From Artemia franciscana (taxonomy: Eukaryota; Arthropoda; Branchiopoda; Anostraca; Artemiidae), in contig NC_088868.1 in NCBI RefSeq assembly GCF_032884065.1, forward strand, positions 11,408,335 to 11,472,334: a DNA stretch of 64,000 nucleotides, read 5' to 3'. Shown here in pieces: positions 1 to 12,489 of this stretch (the stretch's first letter is position 1; every line of letters begins with the position of its first letter). The position numbers were made by a program, and so were the translations under genes. The notes beneath the pieces were generated by a model. It was not told where the DNA came from. It did no database searches and saw nothing but the letters and a program-made list of their open reading frames with translations.

Positions 1-265
1 TAGAATTCTCATAGTTGCTAGTTAAATGTGAGCTTTGTGTATTTCTTAGATTCATTCCTGCATTCGAGGACAACACACTTTGTCATTTTTAATTGTTTAC
101 ATCTTTTGTGGAACTGATTTACCTACCTTAAATATTGTTTCCAGTGACCTGACTAGTCGACAAAGATATTATGATCTTTGTGTTCAAGATGACCTAATCT
201 AACCACAACTATTCAATTTTAATTCAAAATAGTCGACAAAGATATTATGATCGTTCCATCACTAA
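1..265. repeat. AT-rich DNA with a short direct repeat
   Basis: No gene seen. A 22-base string beginning TAGTCGACAAAG and ending ATTATGATC occurs at about 153-174 and again at about 231-252, a 78-base offset. This is a partial tandem duplication of unknown origin. Confidence 0.5.
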
Positions 266-556
266 TCTGACAACATTGATCTTAAATCGACTGGTGGCCA
301 ATGGCTAAAATGCAATTTAAGGCTAAGCTATAGATTACCACTCTTTCATAATTCATCTAGTGTCAAAACCCGTCAAAATTTTGTACTTCCTTCCCATATT
401 TTACGACAAATTCACAGATGTTATGCAAATAAACAGGGTAGCTATGGTCGCGGCAGAGGCAATTTTGAGTCTTTAGGAACTTTTGTAGTCAAAGCCCAGT
501 CAAAATATAAACATGGCCACGTTATTGCTTTTGCAAACAGGATGTATCAAAATTAA
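266..556 (+). pseudogene. Unidentified open segment, possible exon or gene fragment
   Basis: This frame stays open for 96 codons between a TAA at 263-265 and a TAA at 554-556, unusually long for such AT-rich DNA. It has no useful start codon. The C-terminal half reads in part NKQGSYGRGRGNFESLGTF and ends IAFANRMYQN, with a small Gly/Arg-rich patch. I do not recognise the family. It could be a last exon of an unseen gene, a fragment of a transposon protein, or chance. A splice acceptor just after 265 would be needed for an exon reading, and I see no strong pyrimidine tract there. Confidence 0.2.
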
Positions 557-1329
557 CCCACTAGCGAGAATTTACGTTATGATTCTTTTGAGATTGAAAA
601 ATCGTAGACTGAATTAAACAACTATGTATATAGCCCTCAGAAAAGACGTATCTTATGTTCACCTATACTCCCATCTATAATATTTTGCATGTCATTTGGT
701 CATATTAACAAAGTTTAACAGGTTTAGCTCAATAACCCAAACCTGTTATATTAAGCCACATTTAAGCTATGTTAAATGACGCTCTGGCCAAGTTTGCTTT
801 TTTTTGACGATTTAATGTCAAAAATATTGATTCTTAACTAGGAACACTCACAACAACATTCCCTTAAATAAACATTTATACCAAAACTAGTAGAAAAATG
901 AATAGAACACGCAATATTTTTTGACGCACTCAAAAAAATCTTTAACATCCTTTACGCCCTATCCTTAAGAGCGTCAGTTAGAGGAGGGATTACCCGCTCC
1001 CTTTAGGTTTCTCCCCTTCCCCTAGATTGGAAAATTTTTTTTATTATCTTCATTAACAAAATCGAAAAAAAAACGAAATCCCTCCTCCACATTTTTCTGA
1101 AGTGCCACCAAGTATTATGCTCTGCATTTAGAATTATTCACAAGCCACCGCTTACAGAAAACACAACAAACTGTTGGTTACTGTATCAATCAGATGACTA
1201 GTCCTCATGTTTTCAGCGTCAGGTACAAACTGCAGCCCATAGTAACCGAAAACTAAAACACACCTTCTGAAAAAACGGTCAAGTAAAGATAAAAGAAAGG
1301 TAAAGAATACGGCATTAGACTTTACAGTC
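557..1329. other. Non-coding AT-rich DNA
   Basis: No supportable gene. A small hairpin is visible: TAACAGGTTT at 716-725 faces AAACCTGTTA at 739-748. The stretch near 1220-1260 (GCCCATAGTAACC) recurs near 21720, so part of it belongs to a dispersed repeat. Confidence 0.5.
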
Positions 1330-1613
1330 CGTACCAACGGTGCTGATCTCCTTTTCTTGGCCTTTCAGCCAGGAAGTGCAATGGGGGGCTGGGGGCCAAC
1401 CATCCTGTGCTTTCGCACACCCTTCCCGTTTACCTTCCCCATATTTCTCCAGGTACCCGTTTAGAGCTGGGTCGACTCTGGCTGAGCTTACAGAGTCACA
1501 CCACTGACCCCCATCCCAAACTAAATAATTGGGTACGCTAGGATTCGAACCCTCGCCCTCTCAGACAAAGGGTCCTGAATCCAGCGCACCAATCCACTCG
1601 GCCAGGACGAGTG
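1330..1613 (-). mobile_element. tRNA-derived SINE
   Basis: Read on the minus strand, the head looks like a tRNA gene with RNA polymerase III internal promoters: an A box TGGCCGAGTGG at 1594-1604 and a B box GGTTCGAATCC at 1541-1551, spaced as in a class II (Ser/Leu-like) tRNA. The downstream body (about 1330-1540) contains GGGTACCTGG and GGGAAGGTAAACGGGAAGGG and is not tRNA. A tRNA head fused to an unrelated body is the SINE layout. It is unlikely to be a working tRNA gene because the 3' acceptor half does not pair with the 5' half. The 3' border near 1330 is uncertain. Confidence 0.65.
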
Positions 1614-2637
1614 GAGTAAAGAGCGATCGTCAAAAATCAAGACCAGCAATAATCTCTTTCTCCAATGGTCATCTTTGTGAAATTTTACGGCAGGCACAGT
1701 CAATTTTCACATACAATCAAAGTTGAATACTTTTTTCTTTTCGCAGGCAAATTTTACTGGGTTGTAAAATTGAAGATCAACTTTCAATTATTATTATTAA
1801 ACCTTTGCTTTGCAAGCAAAGCTTGTGTCGTGTACAAAACCATGTCACGCAGAATGCGAAAACCGCACATCAAACATTTGCAAATTGGCTATGGAGTTTT
1901 TGTCAAATTGGTGGGATCTATGCATTATGGACTGACCTTTAAGCGTGTCGTTTCAATCCCACTGGGAGTACAATTGTAGATTTTTGCTCTTGGCTCATTC
2001 TTCGCCGAAGCAGGGGATATACAATTTTATTCTCGAGAGATTAGATATTACTACTACATTATTAATCACTAGTCAGCATTATAAGTTTCACTTCATCAAT
2101 GTGAAACGTCAGTTTTAGCTGGTTTTAGAGTTATTTCAAGGATTCTATTTTTTTTCTATTTTTCAAAACGTATATGGTTGGGATAGTTTTCCCTTTGCCA
2201 ATTTAAAGAACCGAATTTCAGATTTACTGTCTTTAGTGCTATGAAGTGCAAATTACATCAAAATGAAAATATCTTCTGCTTCCCGGCCAGAGGCGCCATT
2301 TGGGGGAGGGGCAGGGGGGCAAATGCCCACCGCAGATTTCCCAGGGGGCCCAAGCTTTCACCACAAAGGGCCCTTCGCCGGCCATAATAATTACGCTATT
2401 TGCTATTAACCATTGTAAACTTTGAAAGTAGGTTAGATACATAATTAAATTCTCAAATTCAGTCATATGCCCATTTGATTATAATATCAATATTATAAAT
2501 TCTGAATATTTGCAGTAATTCCTCTAAGTTGACCGATTAAAATAGGTCAGTTCCTGGCAAATGTTTCAATGTTTATTTCCTTGTTTTAGTGAATATAAGC
2601 CACCGTTTTAGATTATTTAGCAAGTCTTAGAAAAGAC
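1614..2637. other. Non-coding DNA with repeat fragments
   Basis: No gene supported. Positions 2281-2360 are G-rich and contain AGAGGCGCCATTTGGG, which recurs in reverse complement near 8263-8280, marking a dispersed repeat. The rest is AT-rich with no conserved reading frame. Confidence 0.45.
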
Positions 2638-4812
2638 TTGCTAGTTATAGAAAGAGATGATTTAAGGGTTAATAGAGAAATGGTATTTGAGAGCTTGGTA
2701 TTAGAGGTTAGCAAGAAATCCAAGGTGTTTTATTTGGTTGTTGTTTATAGACCTCCGTCGAGTAATATTAATTAATTTTTTATGTTACTAGAAGAACAGT
2801 TGGACATTATTAAGAGTAGAAATTTACCTATATTTGTTTGTGGTGATTTCAATATTGACCTAATGAATTTGTTTATTAATCGAGAAGTTAGCCAGTTTTT
2901 AAATATTATGCTGAGTTGGGTTGAAGCCTACGATTACAGACCAACTAGGGGTACTATGAATTCAGCATCGTTGATTGATAATATTTTTGCTAATGTCAGT
3001 TACTATAATGCAAGTGTGATAATAAATGAAGTATCTGACCATTTTGGGATATTTTTGTGTGTTCAAATTTTTTTTAGTAAAGGTACTAGGCTTAACTCAA
3101 ATTCACAAAATAGATATAAAAAAGTGATCATTGATAATAATGTGCTCATTCTTTATAAAGTAATGTTAGAGAAATTTAATTTTGAATTTTCAAATAGTAA
3201 TGAACTATATATTAATGCTAAGTTTCAAAACTAGTATTCAATTATAAATAGTTTATTGATTGATTGTAGTATTTGTAAAAATGCAACTCGTCGTAGAGAA
3301 ACTCCAAAGAAACCATGGATCACCCAAGCTCTTTAAAGGCTATTATTAGAAGAAGATATTTGTTCAAAATGTGTGCGGCTAGTAATAGTGTAAGTGATAA
3401 AACAGAATACAAGATTTATAGTAACCAGTTAAATGCACTACTTCGTAAAGCCAAAGCTGATTACTATCGTAATAAATTTAAATCTTGTGAAGGTAACCCT
3501 AGAAAAACATGGCAAATTATAAAATCCGTCGTAAGTCCTAATAATGATGGTATATTTCCTGACGGTATACATAATGATAGTACAACTGCTGATAGAATAT
3601 GCCGTCATTTTGCTAATGTGGGAAAGGATTTGGTCCAAAGTATAGTTATTTCTGAGCATGAAGGTAGTTTTAAGAAATATTTATCGAATGCAAGTGATGT
3701 TTCAGCATATTTGAAGCCAATCAACGCTTCTGAGCTTTCTGAAACATTGAAAAAATTAAAAATTGGAGCTTCAGGCTCTGATTTTGTAACAGTTAAAACT
3801 TTAAAGTATATTTACCCTGTTATTTCCTCAATATGTAAAACTAGGAGATAATATTCCTTCAGTCAGTAGTGTTAAATTTGGAGTACTTCAAGGATCTGTT
3901 CTTGGTCCCCTGTTATTTCTAATTTTTATAAATGATTTATGTAGAGCTTTTAATATGATTTCGTATGATCTTGACATTGGATGTGACGGGGAAAAAGTAA
4001 TTGTTCCCAGCTTTGCGGATGACACTCATATAACTGTGGCTGCAGGAACAGGAATTCAGCTGTTGAGTCGTATTAGTTCTTGTCTGGAGTTTGTACAAAA
4101 TTGGATGAAGCTTAATAAGTTAAATTTGAATTATAGTAAATCTTGCTTTTTATTGTATGGTAGGAGCTCAAATTATTACCCTTGGATAGACCGACTTAAT
4201 ATTGCTGATATGAGTATTTTAAGAATGAATTGTACAAAATATCTAGGAGTTTTAATTGATGAATGTCTCAGCTTTAGAGAACATATAGATTATATTAGTC
4301 TTAAACTCGCTAGGAATGTTGGCATTTTAAGAAAGTTGCAGTATATTTTCCCAAGAGATATTTTAAGCACAATATATTATTCCTTAATTCATCCTTATCT
4401 GCTATATTGTTGCAATGTTTGGGGTAGTACATTTCCTTCTCATCTCCATCGTATTCGAGTTTTGCAGAATAAAGCGCTTCGAGTGTTATGTGGTGTAGGT
4501 TATAAAGACTCAGTACAAAAGAGGTATATAGAATGCAAAATTTTGCCTTTAGCAGGACTTATTATTTTTTATCGAAGCCTGTTTATATATAAATATTTTC
4601 AAAATTGTTTACCAACATGTTTTAAAAGTATGTTTGAATTAGGAAGTGATATTCATACACATTCTACGAGACAGTCAGATATAATTCGTCGTCCGCTTGC
4701 TATTACCCGTAGATCTCAATTTTCTATTCGGCATCTAGGACCCCATGCATGGAATTGTTTACCTACGACTTTGAGAAACATGGATAGTTTTTTGAATTTT
4801 GGCGGGAATTAA
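2638..4812 (+). pseudogene. Non-LTR retrotransposon ORF2 relic (endonuclease + reverse transcriptase)
   Basis: This is a broken LINE of jockey/CR1-like appearance. An apurinic-endonuclease C-terminal part runs at about 2640-3237, with VVVYRPPSS, the catalytic-type CGDFNIDL, SLIDNIFAN and SDHFGIF; an in-frame TAA interrupts it near 2774. A linker and RT N-terminus follow (3240-3850), including PWITQAL and RKTWQIIKSV, broken by a stop and frameshift near 3330. The RT core continues with GVLQGSVLGPLLFLIFINDL (about 3881-3940), the catalytic box SFADDTHIT (about 4009-4035), and the thumb YLGVLIDECLSFREHI, SLIHPYLLYCCNVWG. Roughly 100 residues of RT fingers/palm between IYPVISSICK and GVLQGS are missing, so the copy is internally deleted and cannot be active. 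It sits directly upstream of a pyrimidine-rich 3' tail. Confidence 0.85.
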
Positions 4813-5245
4813 AGCTATTTTGCCTTAATATTTATGGTTTTAATAGTTGAGTGGACCTCAAGTGGAGCCAAGATGTTGGTTTTGATTTTGGCGATACTGG
4901 TAAAGGGGTTTTAGTTTCTTTTTGTTTTGTCTCTTTTGAAGTGTAAATCCGTTTCGATTGAAATGCAGGGTAATTGATTTTTTCTTCTTCTTTCTTTCTT
5001 TTTTCTTTTCTTTTTCTTTTCTTTTTATTTTTTCTTCTTTTTCGTATTGTTTTATTTGTATGTGTATTGGGGTTGTAAGCCCAAACAAGCTTTGCTTCGG
5101 GCCATTCGCTTGTTTTGTTTTGTTATTTATATTAATAAACCCATCTTTCTCTCTCATTTGAGTCAGTTCTTGTTCTGTTTCTGTCCTCGTCTTATGTACA
5201 TTTACTGTATCATATGTGTAAATAAACACTGTAAATAAACATGAA
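4813..5245 (+). mobile_element. 3' untranslated tail of the LINE
   Basis: This follows the end of the RT reading frame. It holds a pyrimidine tract (about 4977-5045, T/C only apart from a few bases) and ends in a short tandem of TGTAAATAAACA-type units (about 5215-5240). CR1/L2-like elements characteristically end in short tandem repeats rather than poly(A), which fits. Lysine-rich or phenylalanine-rich open frames here are artefacts of the pyrimidine tract. Confidence 0.55.
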
Positions 5246-5493
5246 AGTTAGAGCCGCTTGACATCCTCTACCGATCAAACCCCAGATTGTAGGCCAACGC
5301 TACCATAAGACTCTAAAGAACATCACAGTGAAAGTCACACTTTACAGAGAGAAGTAGAAGACTTTACACCATTAAGCCTATTAACCTATGGTATTAATAG
5401 ACATTAGCATTAGTTAGTATAAAGTCATTCTAAGGATTGGAGTGACAGAATTGTTTGTGATCTTGTTGATTCAATATCTTATTTGCTTGTTAT

Positions 5494-7858
5494 CATGAGT
5501 TTGTCAAGAGCCCAAAAGTGGAAATTGGCAGCTTTGAAGAAGGAGAAAGTGGCAGAAAATCAGTCTTCTCTGAGTAGATGGATTAAGAAATAGAAACCGT
5601 CACCATGTGAACCGGTTCAGCGAGTAAGTGCAAGTTTGTGTTTCTGTTCTTTTGGGTTTCAATTTTCTGTGCCACTCACAGTTTTGCGGACTAAAAAATC
5701 CGAATTTGCGTGGAAAAGGATTTTCCGTGTTTTTATGGCGCTTGGTATCTAACAAAGGACATATAGCGATCGCAAATTCTGTCGGTCTGTCTGTCTGTCC
5801 CGGTTTTACTACTTTAGGCACTTCCAGGTCAGTTAGGACGATAAATTTTGGCAGGTGTATCAGGAACCAGACCAGATTAAATTAGAAATTGTTGTTTCCC
5901 TGATTACCATCAGGGGGGAGAGTGGGGGATGGTTAAATCGGAAAAATTAGAAAAAATGAGGTATTTTTAGCTTACGAACGGGTGACCGGATCTTAATGAA
6001 ATTTGATGTTTGGAAGGATATCCTGTCTAAGAGCTCTTATTTTATCTCCCGAACGGATCCGCTGACACTATGGAACACGTAAAAACCTTATTAAAAGTAA
6101 CAGCTCTATTGGGGTGACTCGGCACTGCCTTTAGGGGGCACGACGAAACAGAATCCTCGACAAACAAGGGAAATTCCGTCGAGACGTGCAATCTTCTCGC
6201 AGAATACTCTCCTACGCTCTTCAACGAGCTACAGAGTCGGTACGGTCACTGGACACCCCATGACTACCAGAACGATCTTTTTCGGTGATCGGTTCAGGGC
6301 TTCTGTGCACGATAGGGCAAGAACTAAAAAGCGCCAAATACTTTGCCGTTCTCGTCGCAGAAACTAAGGACAACTCGAAGAAAGAGCAGCTCGCAATTCT
6401 TCTTAGGTACTTCGACGAAGGAAAAGTAGAAGAAAGACCGATCGGATGCTGTTACATGAAGAGCCTGGATGCTGAAAGTCTAGCAAATTTCATTTATGAC
6501 ACAGTGACAAGAATTTGAGTCGATTGGAACTACTGTGTCGCGCAGTGCTACAACGGAGCAAGCGCAATGAGCGGACCATTCTCCGGTGTTCCAGCTCTTT
6601 TGAGAGCGAAATCACCACAGGCATTCTATATTCATTGCCACGCATATAAGCTAAATTTGGTCATTGCGAGCTGCGTTGAATCTGTCGACACTGTTGGTTC
6701 TTTTTTCTCACTGGTCCAGACTCTATACGCATTCATTTCCAACAGCAGCACTCGGCATCATTTGTTTGTTGATGCCCAGAAAGCTGCCGAGTTTGCAAGT
6801 TCTGGAGCTGGAAAGAAGTGCTGCTACACGATGTTCTTACTGGTATCGATCTATATCGAAGGTTAGACACCGATATGAATGCATTTTATCTCAATTGTCT
6901 GCTGTAAGCGAGGGATCATTCCTTGTTATCTTCCAAATGCACTACATAGAAGCAATTATGCGAGCGACGAACTCGCTGTCTCAGCAACTCCAGGCCGTCG
7001 ACTTGGTTATGTCCCAATCGCGCACCCTGATCCAGGCCACAAGAAGCAAACTCGCCGACCTTCGTTCAGATGCTTCATTCGTATCGCTTTTCGTGAAGGC
7101 TAAAGAGTTTGCGACAGAACTCGAAATCAAAGTACCTGCTGTGAATGAACTCGTGACTAGACCCTCCTTTGTTGGTCAGAAAGGACGACCTTGAAGAACT
7201 CAAAAGATCACAAAGCATCTGAAACAATTTGTGAAACAACCGTCTGACAACAATCTGAAACAACTTTGACGCTAGGAAAGAATTCCATCGAATCTGGAAA
7301 TCGGACTACTACTTTGGCGGATAAAATGAAGCGAGAATACTTCGAAACTTTTGACCGTCTACTAGCCGAATTTGACAGAAGGTTCACAGATTGCCAGTGC
7401 TGAGTACACTCGAAGCCTTGAATCCAAGCTCAACCAAGTTTATGGACACAGATATGCTTAAGCGTTTCTCTGCTCTTTACGGCGACCTGGATATCGACGA
7501 CATTCTTCTCGAATCTAAAGCTGGTATTGCCAAGCGTTTCTTGCTCGATGAGGAGAAAAAGCCGGAAAACTTCCTAGACATTGTCGACCATCATCAGGCA
7601 TTACCAGTGGCCTACACATAAGTAATTAAAGTACTTCGTATTGCTGCCACACTTCCTGTGACAACAGCGAGCAATGAGCGTTTGTTTTCTAGCCTAGAAA
7701 TAGTGAAAAACTACCTACGGTCTACAACAGGAGATGATCTTCTCAGTCACCTCCTTTCGATATTTGCAGAGAGGGATTTAGTAAAAAATTTGGATTACGA
7801 CCAGCTTGTTGACGATTTTGCAAAGATGAAACCTCGGCGGTTCCCCTTGTTACCTTGA
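5494..7858 (+). pseudogene. hAT-family (DUF4371-type) transposase pseudogene
   Basis: The coding remains are collinear with hAT transposases of the DUF4371/TTF group. An N-terminal start reads MSLSRAQKWKLAALKKEK (from about 5494) and breaks at a TAG near 5590. After about 450 bases of inserted repeat come the pre-catalytic part (about 6110-6280, with RGHDETESS-like residues) and DUF4371 motifs KDNSKKEQLAILLRYF, SAMSGPFSGVPALL and YIHCHAYKLNLVI (6285-6866). The C-terminal dimerisation segment is at 7640-7858, with TASNERLFSSLEIVKNYLRS. The acidic residue usual in the ADET motif reads VAET here, so a catalytic position appears lost. At least four frame changes and stops separate the pieces. The terminal inverted repeats were not identified. 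The element is dead. Confidence 0.8.
5600..6050 (+). repeat. Dispersed repeat unit inserted in the hAT gene
   Basis: This segment interrupts the hAT coding remains. It has a GTCTGTCTGTCTGTCC run (about 5781-5800), the string TTTTACTACTTTAGGCACTT and, at its end, GAGGTATTTTTAGCTTACGA and ATCTTAATGAAATTTGAT. The last part is the reverse complement of the unit tandemly repeated at 49.2-50.6 kb, so both belong to one family. Confidence 0.6.
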
Positions 7859-8865
7859 GTGTTGTAATGTTTTTTTTTTATCTTGTTATGTTTTTCCTTT
7901 TTGTAAATATATTTGATCTGGAAGATTTCTGCTGAAGGAAAACCGAAATTTTGGTTACAACCCTCAGCATAGCAATGAAGATTACTTTAGCCAGCCTGTA
8001 GTCTGGTTGAATTTTCCACTTTCAATTCAATCACTTAACCTCGTTGATTGCATTCTTCGTTGTTATAATTAATCTTAGAGGTCAGTGTGGCTGAGTTCCA
8101 CATTCGGTTACAGTACATTTCCAAGCAACACACGGGTGCTGAAAATGCCTTTTTACTTAGAATATTCGATCAACGTGCTGCCAAAACCCGCATTTTTATA
8201 ACGCGAAGTGAATCGGGGAGGGGGGAGGCACATAGAGTTCATGCCCACCCCAAGATTTGGCCCAAATGGCGCCTCTGTTCCTGGCCCCTTATTATGTCTA
8301 TTTATACCTGAAAAATGGGATTTTCTAGGGTTTTCTAGTGGCTGTTGATCCGCCACAAGAAACCAGAATTTAAAAGCTTTTTGCAGAGTTTTTGCGCATA
8401 TTATTGTAATGCTGAATCGTGAAAAAAAAAAAGCCAAAATTATTTCCGTAAATTTGATGATACTTTTCGCTTATAAAAATTTAAACTTAAATCAATCTTT
8501 TGATCCACGGTGTATTAATTACATGTTATTCCTGTTAAACAATTTGTGTAGACTGGGTAACAACCCACAAGTCAAGGTAGCTCTTATCTTTCAATAGATG
8601 CTACAGTGAAATTCAAAATGTGCCAAGTCAAGATTTTCATCTTGGCATCAGAATCAGAAAATTGAATTCAATATTTGAGCTTTACATAATATAACTTAAG
8701 TAATAGCAATAATATTTTTAGAAGTAGAACAAAATAAGGATTTTACTGATACCAGAATGAAGTCTGAAATACTAAACTGATAAATATGAAAAAATAGGAT
8801 AATGGTTGGGAAAAAATGGAGGCATTATTTGAAAAACGATCAAGAATTACACAAAAACAAGGCTT
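7859..8865. other. Non-coding DNA, repeat fragments
   Basis: No gene seen. It probably includes the 3' end of the hAT element. A G-rich repeat fragment at about 8210-8290 shares a 16-base core with 2290-2306 in opposite orientation. Confidence 0.4.
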
Positions 8866-9220
8866 TTAAACTGAAAGCAAGGAGCAACGTTAAAACTCGA
8901 AACGAGCAGAAATTGTTCAGTATACGAAGGGGGTTGCCCCTCCTCATTACCTTGCTCTTTACGCTAAAGTTTTAATGTGTGTCCAATTTTTTTAAGAATG
9001 ACTCCTGAAACACAAGGGTCGTTTAATTAGAATAGATGCTTACTCTAAAGAGATGGAAACCTTAGCACTAAGAGCAAGGTATTGACGGGAGGGCATCCCC
9101 TTCATGTACGGAATAATTTCTGTTCGTTTGAGTTTTATTGTTGCATCCCCTTCGTGCACGGAATAATTTCTGTACGTTTTGAGTTTTATTGTTGCTCCTT
9201 ACTTTCAGTTGAAAAAACTT
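8866..9220. mobile_element. Fold-back repeat copy (decayed)
   Basis: The left arm reads AACTGAAAGCAAGGAGCAAC (about 8868-8888), followed by ACGAGCAGAAATT and CTTTACGCTAAAGTT. The right arm is the reverse complement: GAATAATTTCTGTTCGTT, then TTGCTCCTTACTTTCAGTT at about 9192-9210. This is the same family as the palindrome at 13.6-13.9 kb. Near the right arm a 50-base segment starting GCATCCCCTTC is tandemly doubled (about 9094-9143 and 9144-9194). Confidence 0.6.
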
Positions 9221-9249
9221 GATTTTATGTAACTTTTAGAAGCTTCAAC

Positions 9250-9332
9250 AAGTCAATATCATGACATGTCAATATCATGTCATGACATTACATGTCAATA
9301 TCATGTCATGAAATTACATGTCAATATCATGA
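9250..9332. repeat. Short tandem repeat, 26-bp unit
   Basis: GTCAATATCATG occurs at 9252, 9268, 9294 and 9320, giving offsets of 16, 26 and 26. The units are rich in CATG/ATGAC palindromes. Confidence 0.75.
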
Positions 9333-10859
9333 TTATAATGTTTAACAACAGAGCTTTCTGAGATTTTCCAAACGATTCCAGTTTAAGACAATTAATTGTT
9401 TTACCTTAAATATGTATCCAAAGGAAAATGTACTAGGTATCCAAGGGGTGGTGGTGCCGTGGCAAAATTAATTAAGGTGCCCCCCCTCAGACTCAAATAT
9501 AAATAAAAAACAGTAGCCTCGGCCACTGGGCTTCCCTGCCACGACCCCCTAGTAACGGCACCCGGGGTGGCTTTCCCGGCTGCCTTCACCCTATTAATGC
9601 CCGTGCCAGCATGTTAGCAAAAGATTTATTTTCACAACTGATATCTGAAAAATGACCTGTAAAATTCTGCAGATTTGAATTCTCTGGCTTTTTTTCTAGA
9701 AATTGACCAAAAATAATCAAAAGTGTACCTACACGGCTTTTCTTTTTCAGTAGCATTTTGTTAGTCTGAGGCCTAAAAAATTTAGAATTCGAAGAAATCA
9801 AAAGCACTATAAACTCTAGAATGAAATTGACAGGTCTGAAAAATTCTTGATTTTTCAGATTTATTCCTACACAGTTTTCCGACCGGAGAAAAAAAAATTC
9901 AACTTTGATCCGAAAATAAAAACGAAACAAATATACATCCACATGAAAAACACTTTCAAAGAAAATTATTGCCATATGCATCAGCGTTAAAAAAGTGTAC
10001 TCTAGTTCAATTGCTTTATTTCTGCGAAATATTTTCGCAAGCCAGTCATATTGTTAGTTATCCCTGGAGAGAAAACAGCGCCACTTTTTAAAACCGGCTA
10101 AACTGTTTTCACGACATCTCTTACATCTGCAATATTGATTTCAGCAGGTGCTCATGAAATCAAGCGACCGTTTCGGAACTAGACTCCTGTCGTACCTGTA
10201 TATATGTATAGCTTTGTGCAAATTTGTTAAGGCAGGACGGGCTCTCAAGGAATCTTCCTATACCTCCCATGTTAAACATTTGGTGTTTGCCTGACGTTCC
10301 TGAATTAGTGATTTCGGCGGTTTTATTTTAGCAGATATACAAGATCTGGTAATATTTTGATCTAATCAAATCTTAAAGCCGACAATTATTTTTTTTATAA
10401 TTCCAAAATAATTATGAAACCTGTTTCGGGTTTGTATTCTAAATTGCTACCCTTGACACTGTTGTTGTGGGGTATAAAAAAATATAGCAAAAAATAGTCT
10501 ATTCAACAATCAGAAACTTATTTCTATAATATATGCTTGCTGGCTGCAGTCCCTTCAAATGCTTTATATATTTGTGTTCCGAAGTCAAAAATTCCCCTCA
10601 AAAGACTAGATGCAGCTGTAATCGGAGCGCGTGAGAATGTATAAATTAGACCAAGGGACTAACCACTCGGATTGTTCTCGAGCGATTCAGTGAAGTATTA
10701 GTTAGTTGTAACCGGTTTAAACAGAGTCTGGAGAATAAGTAGCGTGCAGACACCAAACTACCGGTTAATAAATATATATAAAAAATTATATTGTATAAAT
10801 AATTACAAGAAGAATTGCTAAGGACAACCTGAGTCTAATCGTAATTTTGAGTGAGAAGC
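9333..10859. other. Non-coding DNA, possible LTR-like end
   Basis: No coding region is supported. At 10640-10790 there is a GTATAAATTAG box, GTTGTAACCGGTTTAAAC and an AATAAA near 10769, which together resemble a retroelement LTR. I could not find a second LTR, a primer-binding site or internal genes, so this is only a suggestion. Confidence 0.3.
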
Positions 10860-12108
10860 CCCTTGAGTTGAATCTTCTCATGTTTGTCTTGTTGAAGCGA
10901 CGAAGAAAACTGATAACTTTGTATTTGACCGAGTTGCGGCCCCTGAAAAAGAATTGACTAGGGAGTAAAATCCTTGGGCTTTTGCTAGGCCTTAAACCTT
11001 TTTAGCTTAGGGGAAGCAGTGCGTTGGAACAACCGTTCTGCCACTATGCCATTTGAATTATTTTTTTAAAAGCGTTAATTCGAAAAGAGGTATGCTAGAT
11101 GACACAAGTTTTATAGGAGAACAAAAACTTGAAAATACGCTTTCAGTTTCCTGACTATTATCAATGACAAATTTTCTGTTCAAGGGGGTAATTCAGGGAT
11201 ACAAAATACGGGGAAACGATTTCCGTTTCAAAATACCCATTTTGCTAATGTTTGTATAAATTAGAAAAGAAGATGCAATACATTATTAAAAATGTAGAAA
11301 TTTCTCAACATCTCGAAAACCAAAACCAGATATGGGAAAACAAAATGGACAGTTTGAAACGGAAGAGATTTGAAATGACCATAGCACTTCAATTTAAGGA
11401 AACTGAGGAAAAATTCTTCATTTTGTAAACAATACCACCTCGCAGCTTTTGAATTATCATACTTTGAATGGCCGTAGTTAAGTTTTCTTTGGCCCTGAAA
11501 TCTGCCTTTATACACCACAAGAATATATCTTACGCTACGATGACGCAGAAAACGCTATGGCCCAATAACTTGCTAAATTACATATTTCTGTTCAGTGTCG
11601 TAAAATAAGAACTAGGAGCACTCTAAATTTGAAAGATGATCATCTCAAAATCCCTATTTCCGGAAATGGCAATTTTGCTCTAACGGAAGAACTAGTAGCG
11701 GTACTGGCCTTTCTTGCACCCGGGGAAAAATCTTGAATAGCGCCCAACCCCTGTCTTTCACAGAATTTTCCGGCCATAATTTAAAAAAAAATTCATTTTT
11801 AACGTTATTAGTTAATTAATAATTTAGTACTTAATTTGATAACTATTTTAATGATTATTATTTAACAGTTTTTTTTAATTTATTAATTATTCTCATTTAT
11901 TAAGTACACGCTCAACTTTATTTTAATAAAAAAAAAAAAATCATTTCAAAAATTAAAAAATGACTACAACCGTCAGATTATTTGTTTGAAAAATAGCACC
12001 CCTAAAATTTCTCCGCCTAGAGCAAGTGCTTCCTCTGTCCCTCCCCTAAAATCCCCTCTGGGGAGAAGGTGTATCTGTGTAACTTCCAGAAATGGTCCAC
12101 GTAAAAGA

Positions 12109-12489
12109 TTACATAGTCTGATTTCGCCATATCAAGTTCGTGTTGTCAATGGTTCTAAAACTAGGTCTACTAAGTACAACTGGCAACTCATCACAATGAA
12201 AATCCACTTGAGGCCAAAACTGCCACTTACGCTCGACCTCCAGCCCCGTCTGTTCAAAGCTTCGCCATTTACTCAATTCCATAAGCTTGCAGCTTCCTTC
12301 CAAGTCTTTTTGATGACCTTTTTCTGCCCGCTTGAAGGCGTCCTGCTTTAGGATTGGCCTCATAAATAGCCAATAGGCACAATTTTTAGCAGCCAACACG
12401 TAATTTAACCAACATTGCATATCGTTTTTTATAGCCTTAGACCGTAAGATGAAGCAACACTTCTCACAAAACTTATCATATAATATTAA
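12109..12489 (-). other. Open minus-strand segment, possible LINE 3' region
   Basis: An open frame (12109-12420) lies directly downstream of the RTE-type LINE relic on the same strand and is preserved in copy B. The residues (for example EQTGLEVERKWQFWPQVDF) are not ones I can assign. It may be the degraded end or 3' tail of the LINE. Two near-identical copies with the same frame are not independent evidence of coding. Confidence 0.25.

Noticed and set aside
1541-1613. Functional tRNA gene on the minus strand
   Set aside because: A and B boxes are good, but the acceptor stem does not close and a non-tRNA body follows, so it was called a SINE head.
4858-5229. Lys-rich minus-strand protein and Phe-rich plus-strand proteins
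   Set aside because: Products of the LINE's pyrimidine-rich 3' tail; no conserved motif.
10640-10790. LTR of a BEL/Pao-like retrotransposon
   Set aside because: It has promoter- and polyA-like strings but no second LTR, primer-binding site or gag/pol nearby; kept only as a remark.
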